DNA from: a cyanobacterium PCC 7702
GTDB lineage: Bacteria; Cyanobacteriota; Cyanobacteriia; Cyanobacteriales; Nostocaceae
Direction: 5' to 3'
NCBI GenBank assembly: GCA_000332255.1
Contig: KB235926.1
Span: 4,164,689 to 4,228,688, forward strand
Length of the DNA: 64,000 bases
The notes beneath the pieces are model-generated. The model ran no database searches. It was not told where the DNA came from and worked only from the letters and a program-made list of their open reading frames with translations. Made by a program: the position numbers and the translations under genes. Below, piece by piece: positions 55,411-63,968 of the stretch (position 1 is the stretch's first letter; each line of letters starts with the position of its first letter).

Positions 55411-55544
55411 GTATTGGTTCAACTTGAATTTGTGGTAGGGGATTGTTGGACGATCGCTCCTGCAATTGCAGTCAACCATGAGAGTGGAGCGATCGCCAAA
55501 AAGCTTGTTGGTGTTGGGGGTGAGTTTTGTGATTGCTATTTTGG

Positions 55545-55871
55545 TTATGCAGCTTCTAGAGGAGCCATTGTTAAGCCAGCACGACGCAGCTGCTGGTGAT
55601 AAAGCTCGGCTGGTTCTTGGGGACCAATCCAGACAATAGCTTGCCCTTCGTAGTGTACTTGGTTGGTAAGTTCCCAAGCGCGATCGCTAGTCATTCCCGG
55701 AATATACTTCATCAAGCACTCGGCAACGTGCTGAAAAGTGTTAAAGTCATCGTTTAAAACAATCACTTTGTAATTTGGATAAGGTTTGCGGGTGACTTGA
55801 CTAGACCGTTCAGGAGCTATAGTTGGTGTTGTTGCCATTGCGGAAACAGCTGCTGAAAGTCTGGTAACCAT
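55545..55871 (-). CDS. clpS: ClpS adaptor protein
   Basis: The adaptor that feeds N-end-rule substrates to the Clp protease (108 residues). Core motif YKVIVLNDDFNTFQHV with the Asn-Asp pair for the N-terminal residue, and CLMKYIPGMTSDRAWEL. Flexible N-terminus as usual. ATG 55838 is an alternative start that removes 11 residues. No clpA or clpC beside it. Confidence 0.94.
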   Translation of the reverse strand: MVTRLSAAVSAMATTPTIAPERSSQVTRKPYPNYKVIVLNDDFNTFQHVAECLMKYIPGMTSDRAWELTNQVHYEGQAIVWIGPQEPAELYHQQLRRAGLTMAPLEAA

Positions 55872-55977
55872 AAATACTCAACTCTAGTTTCTCACAAAAC
55901 TACACTACAAATATCTAGTTTAGTTCATCGTTGGAACTGGTGTGGATATAAATGGTAAACAACTACCCACCAACCAA

Positions 55978-58182
55978 TTACTTCCAATCTTGCCAATTTT
56001 GATTGAAAATAGAGGTATCAGGGAAAGCAGTCGGATTACCATTTTTATTTAGCAAGCGCTGCAAAGCTTCCAGCAGTGGTTCTGGTTGGGGCAAATTGTT
56101 TACCAGTTGATAGGGCGCGATATTATGTTTTAACGCGAAAGCAGCTGTCGTTCCAGCTGCAGCCCCAGATGACCACTCAAAGGAGTGTACCCGATACGCC
56201 GCGGCCGCTATGTGGCTGGTAGCGATACTTTTACCTCCTACCAATAAATTATCTATTTTTTGAGGAATCATTGCCCGCAGCGCAATTTGGAATGGATAAG
56301 CTTGACCGGCGCCGCGTCTTTCTCCTGCACGTTCTGTATTTCCGGGTGCTTCTGGTGGGCTTTTGCTCATGCAAGGATGAAAGTCAATAGCATAGTGACC
56401 GATACCCACAGCATCGGGGAAGATAGTAGAACGAGTGCGTCTGGCGACATTTTCTGGGCGTTTTTGTCCGGAAATTACAGACAAGGCTTCCAAACCAGCC
56501 AAAGCGGCTTTGAGACGACGATATTCTGCTGGTGGCAAAGCTTTGCGGTAATAGGGGTCATCGTAGTTGCGCCGAGAAATATCAATTTCCCAGATAGTAA
56601 ATCCTTGGGGAGCACCCCAACTCGGGCGTCCGATGATACGCCGAGCTTCCCGAATATACGGATATTTTGACAAGCCGTGCGCTGTACCCATCGGCGAATT
56701 CAATCCTGCAAGAAAGCGATTGTACGGTTGCGGTTGCTTGACACCATTCCCCAGTTGGGAGTCTGTAGTACCCGCTACTAGCCAATAATAAAAGCCAAAG
56801 GCGTTTTCCTCAGCTTTGCGTAAAGTTTCTATTCGCAGACCGCCCATCCAACCTCCCGGTTTTAGCTGACCGGTGGCTTGCAATTGTTGGCGAGTGTAAA
56901 TCAAATTGTCTCGGGAAGTTCCCGGACGGTAGTCGTTACCCCAAGTCCAGTTTTGCATGGAGATATCGCCTGGAGTAGGAACTGTAAAAGTTACACCGCC
57001 AAATTTCATTGTCTTTCCCTTGTGGGGATTCCAAATGCGACGGTAGGTGAAAACCAAGGGAAAACTTGCCAATCGCGGTAATTCGTAGCTGTAGTAGGGT
57101 GCATAATTTTGATAAAAAGGAGGCATAATTTGTGGTTGTGGTTCTTTGGTTGCCTCCATGGCAAACGTGTAAGTAAAGCCTTGAACGCAGTAAGGATCGT
57201 TACTAGTACTGGAGGAAGAAGGTTCCAAGTAAGAACGAGCATCAATCCCCAAACGATAGGGAACATCTGCAAGAGCGATAATTTCACCAGTTTCGGTGGT
57301 GTCTATAACGTACCAGTTGGGAGCTTTGCTTTTTTTTGCTAGTTTGGGAACAAAACGGATAATGGTTTTGGTAAAGCGAGATGAATTTTGATAGCGATAG
57401 GAATCTTCGATGGTTTGAGACAGAGGAAAAGTATTCAAAGGTGGTGCGTTGGGTGCTGGTTGGTGCTGGATAGCGATCGCGCTGTTGATAATTTTTCCAT
57501 CCGGACTGATAGTCAATTCTTTAATAACGGTGTTTGCAAACAGTTGTAACTTTCCTTTACCCTGTTTTTCCGCATCTTTGAGCATCGACTTCAAAATTTC
57601 GTGACCGTCGCGGGGTAAAAAACAGGATTCGCTGACCCAACAATTACCGGGATTGAGTTTCCCATACTTGCGTTCCAGTCGCCTTCGCAATTCCAGATAA
57701 CCGCGGGAGTAATACAATTTGGCACGTTGGGTTGGTCGCTCGTCAAGTGCAGAAGTTCCCTGAGAAGAAATTTGTCCTCCCAACCAATCGGTAATTTCCG
57801 TCAAGCAAACTGTTCTACCCGCTAACAAGGCCTCGTAGGCGGTAGCAACGCCAGAAAGTCCGCCACCAACAACAAGAATATCGCAGTTTACCGTTTTATC
57901 GGGTGTCCTGGGTGGAACAGCTGTCGCAGAATTAGGTGCAATTAAACTAGAAATAACAATGATTGAGGAAGGCAGAAGGGAAAAAGCAGATGAGAGAAAA
58001 ATTTTTGAGCCACTACTAATTACTGCTTTGCATTTTAATAAAGATCTCAAATGCAAATCTTCTCTTGGGTGCACAACAGCTACCGAATCCACGGCTAAAT
58101 CTTCTCCCCAAGTCTCCCTTCTTTTTGTCTTCTGAGTGCGGCAAGATAAAGATGATAGACGCCAAGTTACCAGGTGTTTCAT
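55978..58182 (-). CDS. exported FAD-dependent oxidoreductase
   Basis: A large flavoprotein (734 residues from the chosen start). The FAD fold is CDILVVGGGLSGVATAYEAL with acidic TEITDWLGGQ, and the last FAD contact is LLVGGKSIATSHIAAAAYRV. A hydrophobic stretch SAFSLLPSSIIVISSLIAP about 30 residues before it looks like a signal peptide ending at SATAV. The true start is uncertain: ATG 58182, the longer frame from 58266, or a TTG at 58056 that would place the signal peptide at the very N-terminus. The family (FAD_oxidored, found in many cyanobacteria) has no defined substrate. Confidence 0.8.
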   Translation of the reverse strand: MKHLVTWRLSSLSCRTQKTKRRETWGEDLAVDSVAVVHPREDLHLRSLLKCKAVISSGSKIFLSSAFSLLPSSIIVISSLIAPNSATAVPPRTPDKTVNCDILVVGGGLSGVATAYEALLAGRTVCLTEITDWLGGQISSQGTSALDERPTQRAKLYYSRGYLELRRRLERKYGKLNPGNCWVSESCFLPRDGHEILKSMLKDAEKQGKGKLQLFANTVIKELTISPDGKIINSAIAIQHQPAPNAPPLNTFPLSQTIEDSYRYQNSSRFTKTIIRFVPKLAKKSKAPNWYVIDTTETGEIIALADVPYRLGIDARSYLEPSSSSTSNDPYCVQGFTYTFAMEATKEPQPQIMPPFYQNYAPYYSYELPRLASFPLVFTYRRIWNPHKGKTMKFGGVTFTVPTPGDISMQNWTWGNDYRPGTSRDNLIYTRQQLQATGQLKPGGWMGGLRIETLRKAEENAFGFYYWLVAGTTDSQLGNGVKQPQPYNRFLAGLNSPMGTAHGLSKYPYIREARRIIGRPSWGAPQGFTIWEIDISRRNYDDPYYRKALPPAEYRRLKAALAGLEALSVISGQKRPENVARRTRSTIFPDAVGIGHYAIDFHPCMSKSPPEAPGNTERAGERRGAGQAYPFQIALRAMIPQKIDNLLVGGKSIATSHIAAAAYRVHSFEWSSGAAAGTTAAFALKHNIAPYQLVNNLPQPEPLLEALQRLLNKNGNPTAFPDTSIFNQNWQDWK

Positions 58183-58418
58183 ATTGAATTGATTCCGTTC
58201 AACTCCCAATTTGTAACTCAAGATGCACGATTTCTCTGGCTTTGGGCGATAATACCAGAAAAACAACGCTGACAGTTTTATAAAAGCAAAAAGCCACGTC
58301 TTACTTTTGCTAGGTACTTTATATCAGTTCTGAAAGACTTTAAAACTTTAAAAATATTATTGCAGATGATTTTGTCACTTTACCCGGCAAAAAACAAATT
58401 GTAGCTCGGGAAAAAGAA

Positions 58419-58459
58419 GTTTGTAGCAGTGCGGAAATGAAAACGGCGCTACTACAAAC
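58419..58459 (-). terminator. probable terminator of the small minus-strand gene
   Basis: Stem of 14 positions (58419-58432 with 58446-58459) with one mismatch and one G-T pair, and on the minus strand followed by TTCTTTTTCCC. It lies 45 bases after the stop of the gene at 58505. Confidence 0.6.
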
Positions 58460-58504
58460 CAATTAAAGATGACGGAGTTATAACTGCACAAACAATTTCT
58501 TCTA

Positions 58505-58702
58505 CTAATTTCTGGTTCCACTTTCAGTGGGCGGACGTTTAATTTCTCCTTCGCTGTAGCCTAATTCATACATGCTAGCAGCGCGAGCGTCTTCCTCTGG
58601 TGGCGTTTTGGGTTTTCCTTCCCAGGCGTCCGATTTTCCTAAGTTAAACCAATCCTCGTCGGTTTTTTCAGGGTAGAACGCATTTTCTGTTGTTTTTGTC
58701 AT
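58505..58702 (-). CDS. small acidic protein of unknown function
   Basis: A 65-residue protein beginning MTKTTENAFYPEKTD, rich in Glu, Asp and Pro, with FNLGKSDAWEGKPKTPPEED and MYELGYSEGEI. It looks like a small conserved cyanobacterial protein. AGAGGTG lies about eight bases before the ATG at 58702; the longer frame to 58870 is not convincing. No known function. Confidence 0.65.
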   Translation of the reverse strand: MTKTTENAFYPEKTDEDWFNLGKSDAWEGKPKTPPEEDARAASMYELGYSEGEIKRPPTESGTRN

Positions 58703-58998
58703 CTGGGTACACCTCTGAAATTTTAAGGCCTCAGTTCGTTTGCTTACTCTGTTTTGCCGTAATTCTTTTGTAGAATTAATAGCGGTCTCAAAATGGAAAA
58801 CAAATAAGGGAAACTTGCAAAGCAGGCGATCGCTATTTTTATTTTTGTCATTTGTTTGCAGTGCAGACAAGGTGGCGAATCATCTGTATCAAAAGTTGAA
58901 GTTTCTATCATGACTAAATAAGTACAGAGGCAGAAGTCAGCAAATCTGATTTTTTGCTTTTTTTAAAAAAGGCAAATTAGTGGTGGAGGAATAGTCAA

Positions 58999-59226
58999 AT
59001 GATACAAAATTCAACTCCCAAACAAGATGTTTCTGTCAAAAGAGGTAATCCCTTGCGCACTCTCGTAATTGGTTTTTTGCTTGGTTTGATTGTGGGCGCT
59101 CCCTTGGGGTGGTTTATTCACCGAGTTTATTTTCGCTACCGTTCTGCCCAAGTTCTATTTTGTCGCCAACAGCATTTTGGACAGTCGGAAGCCGAATTGC
59201 AGGCTTCTTGTGGCTCTTTATACTAA
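58999..59226 (+). CDS. small single-span membrane protein
   Basis: A 75-residue protein with a polar N-terminus, one membrane helix (LVIGFLLGLIVGAPLGWFI) and a Cys-containing outer tail. GGTGGAGGAA precedes the ATG. Function unknown. Confidence 0.55.
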   Translation: MIQNSTPKQDVSVKRGNPLRTLVIGFLLGLIVGAPLGWFIHRVYFRYRSAQVLFCRQQHFGQSEAELQASCGSLY

Positions 59227-59834
59227 CTTTATACTAAATTACATGTAAAAAGCTTTACTTAATTTCTACAGCAGTGCAAAGCGATCGCTGGGGTTGCTTG
59301 TTTTTGTTACCCTTTTGATGTTGGAATTGGCTTTATTTCTACTGAGTTGACCGACAAGCGATCGCATTTCTTGTTTGGCTGTGGATTAAGTTATTTGCCG
59401 CCTTTTGCTGTCAATTTATCTCTTTGTTCAGAGAGCAATAAATTTCGGCTCAAATTTTCATTAATAATCAGAAGCAATAATTTAATTAATAATTCTCTAT
59501 ACCTTAATTATCACCTCCCCTCTTTCTACTTTCAGGCTTGCCTTGGGAAATTTTTTTCGACGTGGTTTGTATTTGGGCCTCAATTACATCTTCTTGTTTG
59601 TGGAGCGTTCCTAGTCTTTTCATACGATCAAAAATTTGCCAAAATGGCAACCTAGATTTGATCCCCTCCGTTAAATTGATTAAAGATAAACGACTTCAAG
59701 GGTGTTGTTATCAGGGTGTATCATCAAAGAAAATAATTCTTGGTGATGCACTCTCTTTTGAAAATTGTCTTTTTTAATCCAGGATATTCACGCATGTATG
59801 TTTAGATTTGGTAGAATTGAAAATCAATAAGATT
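59227..59834. other. gene-free stretch with a strong hairpin and a possible promoter
   Basis: No convincing gene. A frame at 59347-59655 has unconserved-looking Phe/Leu/Ser-rich sequence and no ribosome site. A hairpin at 59716-59751 and a -10-like TAGAAT at 59812-59817 are listed separately; the rest is AT-rich. Confidence 0.5.
59716..59760 (+). terminator. strong hairpin followed by a T-rich tail
   Basis: Arms 59716-59731 and 59737-59751 form 15 pairs (two G-T) with one bulged A and a short loop; CTCTTTTG follows on the plus strand. It lies almost 500 bases after the last plus-strand gene, so it could end an unannotated transcript in 59227-59715. Confidence 0.5.
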
Positions 59835-60001
59835 GACATTTACTACACCAGGAACATTTAGCATGTATTGACATTGTCGTTATTACCCATGTTAGCCCCC
59901 TAAATAAATGACAGTGTCTTTACATATTCCTGCGCGCTTCAGTAGTAAATGTCGGAGTGGGAGTGAAAGCAACTGGTAGGCTAACTCCCACTTTTATTTT
60001 T
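59812..60001 (+). ncRNA. candidate structured RNA with promoter and terminator
   Basis: A rod-like imperfect hairpin at 59835-59953: outer 12-base perfect stem (59835-59846 with 59942-59953), then AGGAA/TTCCT (59850-59854, 59927-59931), ATGTA/TACAT (59863-59867, 59921-59925) and GACATTGTC/GACAGTGTC (59870-59878, 59910-59918), with a 31-base apical loop. A -10-like TAGAAT lies at 59812-59817 and a terminator hairpin with T-tract follows directly at 59956-60001. The predicted transcript from about 59824 is near 177 bases. Size and rod shape recall 6S RNA, but I cannot confirm it. The 3' end overlaps the last codons of holB on the other strand. Promoter strength and expression are inference. Confidence 0.45.
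59956..60001 (+). terminator. intrinsic terminator after the candidate RNA
   Basis: Nine-base stem AGTGGGAGT (59956-59964) with ACTCCCACT (59984-59992), then TTTATTTTTG on the plus strand. It also covers the holB stop codon. Confidence 0.55.
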
Positions 60002-60958
60002 GTTACCAACGTCCGCTTGTAATTGGCAAAGTTGGAGAAAAGTACATTCCCAAATCAGGCGTGGTTGGGCGTAAGCAAGCAAAAATTTCCTAGCTTGTTC
60101 TAGTTGATTGATGATGCTTGCTTGCCGCCAGTTTTGCCAATAAAAATGTTGGAGAAAATCGATAAGCCACAGCTGGGCTTCTGTATCCAAAGATTTATCA
60201 ATTTCTCTAGCTAATTCTAAGGCTTGGATATAGTTTTTTGGTATTTGGCTTGCAGTTTGGAGGATTGGCAAGGGAATATTTTGCATTTGTTTGTAAGCAG
60301 CGATCGCCTTCCCAGGACTACCAGCAGCGATACTCAAAATCACTGGATTTTGTAAAATTTCCTGATATCCAACACGCTTTAATACAGAAGTCATGGCAAC
60401 TGTATCCAAGCAACGAAACAGAATGCGTTGGCAGCGCGATACTAGAGTTGGCAAAATAGACTCAACAGAAGGAGCAATTAAAATTATTGTTGCCTGTCCT
60501 GGTTCTTCTAAAGTTTTGAGTAGGGCGTTGGCAGCTGCTTCAGCTATCGTTTCCGCCTGCTCTATGACTACTATATGTCTTGGTGCTTCTAAAGGAGGAC
60601 GACTCACAAATTCGGTAATTTGGCGAATTTGTTCTAAACGAATCAAAGGCGACCCTTGACGTTGGATTCCTTTGTCTGCTGCTTGAGCTGCGGTGAGAAG
60701 TTGTCCTTGATGGTGGTAAGTTGGCTCTACCCACAACAGGTCGGGATGGTTGGCATTTTGGAGTTGATTGCGTATAAAGTTAGCGTTAGACTCATTGGTA
60801 AACAGCAGTTCTGTAAAGCACCGCGCTGCTAAACTGCGTCCAACCCCCTCTGGTCCTACAAACAAATAGGCTGGTGAAATGCGGTTTTTTTTGACGGCTT
60901 GAACTAATAGCTCTACCGCCTGTTGTTGCCCTATAAGTTGTACAAAAGGGTCAGCCAT
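59981..60958 (-). CDS. holB: DNA polymerase III delta' subunit HolB
   Basis: A clamp-loader subunit (325 residues). AAA+ fold: GQQQAVELL near the start, P-loop position GPEGVGRS (35-42) in which the usual Lys is Arg, and the SRC motif VSRCQRILFR. Delta' is known not to need ATPase activity, which fits. The zinc cysteines of E. coli delta' are absent. No tmk beside it. Start ATG 60958 matches the family (MADPFVQLIGQ). Confidence 0.92.
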   Translation of the reverse strand: MADPFVQLIGQQQAVELLVQAVKKNRISPAYLFVGPEGVGRSLAARCFTELLFTNESNANFIRNQLQNANHPDLLWVEPTYHHQGQLLTAAQAADKGIQRQGSPLIRLEQIRQITEFVSRPPLEAPRHIVVIEQAETIAEAAANALLKTLEEPGQATIILIAPSVESILPTLVSRCQRILFRCLDTVAMTSVLKRVGYQEILQNPVILSIAAGSPGKAIAAYKQMQNIPLPILQTASQIPKNYIQALELAREIDKSLDTEAQLWLIDFLQHFYWQNWRQASIINQLEQARKFLLAYAQPRLIWECTFLQLCQLQADVGNKNKSGS

Positions 60959-61040
60959 AATTTAATGTATAGCAATTGCACTCTCAACTTGTGTACTGGT
61001 GCAAGCAAATTTACATTTAGAAATAACACACAACCATGAC

Positions 61041-61421
61041 ATGATTATGTTAGTACCTGCAGAAACAGTTAAAATCTTTCAAAACCAACCAGAATTGAGA
61101 TTTTCGCCTGGGGAAGTTATTTTTGAACAAGGTGCTCCTGGAGATTGCATGTATGGTATTTTAACGGGAGAAGTAGATTTGTATGTTAATGGCAAAGTAG
61201 TGGAAACTATTAAGGCGGGGGATGTTTTTGGAGAAGGAGCGTTGGTTCATCCAGACAAAAACAGAGCTTCTACAGCGATCGCCAAAACCGAGTGCGTACT
61301 TGCTTGTATGAATCGGGATCATTTTTTGTTTGCTGTTCAAGAAACTCCTATGTTTGCTTTGCAGGTAATGCAAAGTTTTTCCGAACGCCTGCGTCGCATC
61401 AAGCAACATCTTTGCCAATGA
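61041..61421 (+). CDS. stand-alone cyclic-nucleotide-binding protein
   Basis: A 126-residue protein made of one cNMP-binding domain (about 10-115) without the HTH of CRP. The phosphate-binding cassette is FGEGALVHPDKNRAST, with the Glu and Arg that contact the nucleotide. Could be an effector-binding regulator of another protein. Starts at 60999 (GTG), 61041 or 61047 are possible; I prefer 61041. 40 bases downstream of the divergent holB start. Confidence 0.85.
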   Translation: MIMLVPAETVKIFQNQPELRFSPGEVIFEQGAPGDCMYGILTGEVDLYVNGKVVETIKAGDVFGEGALVHPDKNRASTAIAKTECVLACMNRDHFLFAVQETPMFALQVMQSFSERLRRIKQHLCQ

Positions 61422-62106
61422 ACAGCAACTCAAATTTCTCCGCAACCGACCAAAGAAGCGCGCCTGTAGCTAAAAACACAACAGCTGCAGCTTTAGTGGT
61501 ATGGGAAGGAAAGCAAGAAGGTTGTGTGGCAAAATCACCCAATCTACCTAGGCGATAAACCCCTACCAGCTTACAAACGCTCAACGCCATCCATTCTCAA
61601 CACGCAGGAGAGGGAGAATGATTGAACTCCGCAAAACTTTTCACATGTTCGTAGTCAGCACTTTAGTGCTTTAGTTCCCAATCAGTACTTTAGTGCTGCC
61701 ACACCAAGGACTAGAATAGGTGGATAAAATGTTGAATACCTGCTTTTTCTATGGCGCGAAAATATGTCGCGTCCCTTCAGCTAGCTGTGATTGTGTCTCC
61801 TTTTTTTATCTGCAAAATAAACACTAACAATGCAGAGCCTTCCTGAGAAAATCGATATTGAGTGTCCTTGCTTAATTATTAGCAAAAGAAATTTGATTAA
61901 CAACGAGCATTCTTTCTTAAGAGCTTTTTTCTGAGACAGGATACGCACCAAGTTTTAAAAATAACTGTATATTTAAAAAACTTGAGTAAATTTTCTATTA
62001 GGGTTGAGTATAAACTTCTTTCTTGAGATAGTAGTGTTCTAGTATTAAAAACTATTATTCAAATTTAATATACAGATACTGCATTACCTGGGAAAGGTAT
62101 GAATTT
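61422..62106. other. gene-free stretch with two palindromic repeats
   Basis: Intergenic DNA upstream of the frameshifted gene. Contains the two palindromes given below, and a long AT-rich part from about 61790 to the next gene that presumably holds its promoter. No tRNA or other gene recognised. Confidence 0.5.
61657..61697. repeat. two copies of a short palindromic repeat
   Basis: AGCACTTTAGTGCT at 61657-61670 and AGTACTTTAGTGCT at 61684-61697, each preceded by TC. Near-palindromic 14-mers of the kind dispersed in Nostocales intergenic DNA. Confidence 0.6.
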
Positions 62107-62804
62107 ATGGCGTTTTTAAATCAACAACCTCATCAACCAGCGTATGTATCTACACCAAACAGAGGTAATGGCATGAGTCCTTTTTATCTAGTGTTGCTGT
62201 GCTACTTTCTACTCTAGCTTTAATTTGTAGTGGTTATGTAGCTTACCAGGTTATTAATTTGCAAAAGACCTTAGATACGTTAAATACAAAAAGAGATGCC
62301 GCGATCGCTCCTGGTGCAACAGTTAATATTCCTACTGCAAGCAATACGCAGCAAGCTCCAGTACAACAAACCCAGGTTCCTGGTGATGTAACAACACAGT
62401 CAACTCCAGCTTCTGGAGTTGCAATTAGTCCACGTCAATTTGTACAGAAAGCTTTAGGTAAAAAAGCAGAGGTAGAATTACTTTCAGTAAAGCGAATTAA
62501 AGACTCAGATAGTGGCAGCCGTGACATTGTTAATGTACAGATGCGCATTCGCAGATTAGCTGGAGATGACGTTGTTGGTAGGGATATTATCAATGTTTCT
62601 GGAACAACAGCTCGTAATCCTGAAACGAGTGAAACCTATAAGTCTGTTGGTTTTCAACGTTCTACTGGTAGTGTAAGCTTGTTTCTTCTACGAAAAGGAG
62701 CTTCAGCTGATGCTTATGTTTGGTTAAGAGTTCCACAAGGTGTAAACTATATCGATATTTTTGTGCCAGAAACAGCGGTGTTTAAAAACGTGCCTATTTC
62801 TTAG
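62107..62804 (+). pseudogene. membrane-anchored protein, one frameshift
   Basis: Two frames make one protein. The N-terminal part (from ATG 62107, MAFLNQQPHQPAY) runs into a stop at 62215; adding one T to the run at 62181-62185 joins it to the frame that ends at 62804. The product would have about 232 residues: a short polar head, one membrane helix (SSVAVLLSTLALICSGYVAY), a Gln/Thr/Pro linker and a beta-rich C-terminal domain (about 110-232). I do not recognise the family. The same kind of defect occurs in ktrB, so sequencing error is possible. Confidence 0.7.
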
Positions 62805-62891
62805 CAGTTGTCTTTTATGTTTGCCCATTGAGCGATCGCAGCCTTTCATCCCCCCACCGCAGGTAGGGAATCTAGATACAAGCTCGTGGCC

Positions 62892-63872
62892 ATGAAGCAT
62901 CATCTCATTCGTTTATTCTCCGTTTCTTTATTTTTATCTTCGGTCATCGGACTACTTGATAATAACCTGCATTCCACAACCAAAGCACAAAAATACCCTC
63001 TCAGCAATTATGTAAGTTTCCCAGCCTGCGACATCAAAATCCGGCAGCCGGAAGGCTTTGAAAAGGCGGACTCCTTTGATGGATTTGGACACTCGGAAAC
63101 ACTGTCATCGGTAATGGTCATATGTATTCCAGGCCCGTATTCAAAGGTTACCGCCGGCTTGACACCAGAGCGAATGAAGGCTCGGGGATGGACTTTGCAA
63201 AGCAAACAAAACGTTAGGATTGATGGTCTACCGGGAATCCTTATTGGCTTCCAACAACCCGTAGGAGATCAGGTGTTGCTGAAGTGGCTTCTTGGCTTTG
63301 GTGATGAGCGCAAGACAACAATAGTTATGGCAACTTTCCCCAAGAGCCAGGAACAAAAGCTGTCGGCTCAATTGAAGTTAGCCGTGTTAAGCACCCGGCT
63401 AGAGCAAGTTCTCACGCCCAAGCCGGGAAGCGATCTGCCTTTTACCCTGACGGTATCTCAAAAGCTAAAGCTCACACCTGCTATTAACAAAACGCTTGTC
63501 TACACTAAGGACGGAATTGTTCCCAGCAAGTCGGCGAAGGATCCGCTGTTCATTGTCGCGCCTGCTGTTAGTCAGGTTGTGGTGACAAACATGCGGCAGT
63601 TTGCCGAACGCCGACTTTACCAAACTGCGCTCGTCAGAAAGCTCACTGTCAAGTCCGCTGGCGCCATCACCATTGACGGTATTGATGGTTACGAATTGCT
63701 GGCCGAGGGCGAGGATACCAAGTCGGGAACACCCTTGCTCGTTTATCAGGTAATTCTGTTCAACAAAAATTCCTATATTCTCATGCAGGGGCTTGTGGGA
63801 GCCAAGCTTGGTGACGAGTATTTGCCTGAATTCAAGGCCATGGCTCGCAGCTTCAAGAGGAAACAGCCTTAA
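62892..63872 (+). CDS. exported protein of unknown function
   Basis: A 326-residue protein. Signal peptide at 1-33 (LIRLFSVSLFLSSVIGLL then cleavage near TKAQ). The mature part looks like two related beta-rich repeats (VRIDGLPGILIGF and ITIDGIDGYELLA). GC content appears near 50%, above the roughly 40% of its neighbours, and HIP1 sites are absent, so it could be acquired. ATG 62892 preferred over GTG 62886. Family not recognised. Confidence 0.65.
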   Translation: MKHHLIRLFSVSLFLSSVIGLLDNNLHSTTKAQKYPLSNYVSFPACDIKIRQPEGFEKADSFDGFGHSETLSSVMVICIPGPYSKVTAGLTPERMKARGWTLQSKQNVRIDGLPGILIGFQQPVGDQVLLKWLLGFGDERKTTIVMATFPKSQEQKLSAQLKLAVLSTRLEQVLTPKPGSDLPFTLTVSQKLKLTPAINKTLVYTKDGIVPSKSAKDPLFIVAPAVSQVVVTNMRQFAERRLYQTALVRKLTVKSAGAITIDGIDGYELLAEGEDTKSGTPLLVYQVILFNKNSYILMQGLVGAKLGDEYLPEFKAMARSFKRKQP

Positions 63873-63905
63873 AGGATGTCGAGAAAAGCAGCAAGCGATC
63901 GCGGT

Positions 63906-63937
63906 AAAAAAAAGCGTCCCCCCTAAAAGGAAGGACG
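63906..63937 (-). terminator. intrinsic terminator of the probable psbA gene
   Basis: Nine-pair stem (63915-63923 with 63929-63937, two G-T pairs) with a five-base loop and, on the minus strand, a tail of eight T (63906-63914). It lies 31 bases after the stop codon. Confidence 0.85.
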
Positions 63938-63968
63938 GAAGAAAAATCAATTGTCGGTGAACACAAGA

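Noticed and set aside
59347..59655. 102-residue plus-strand frame
   Set aside because: Phe/Ser/Leu-rich as expected from AT-rich non-coding DNA; no ribosome site.
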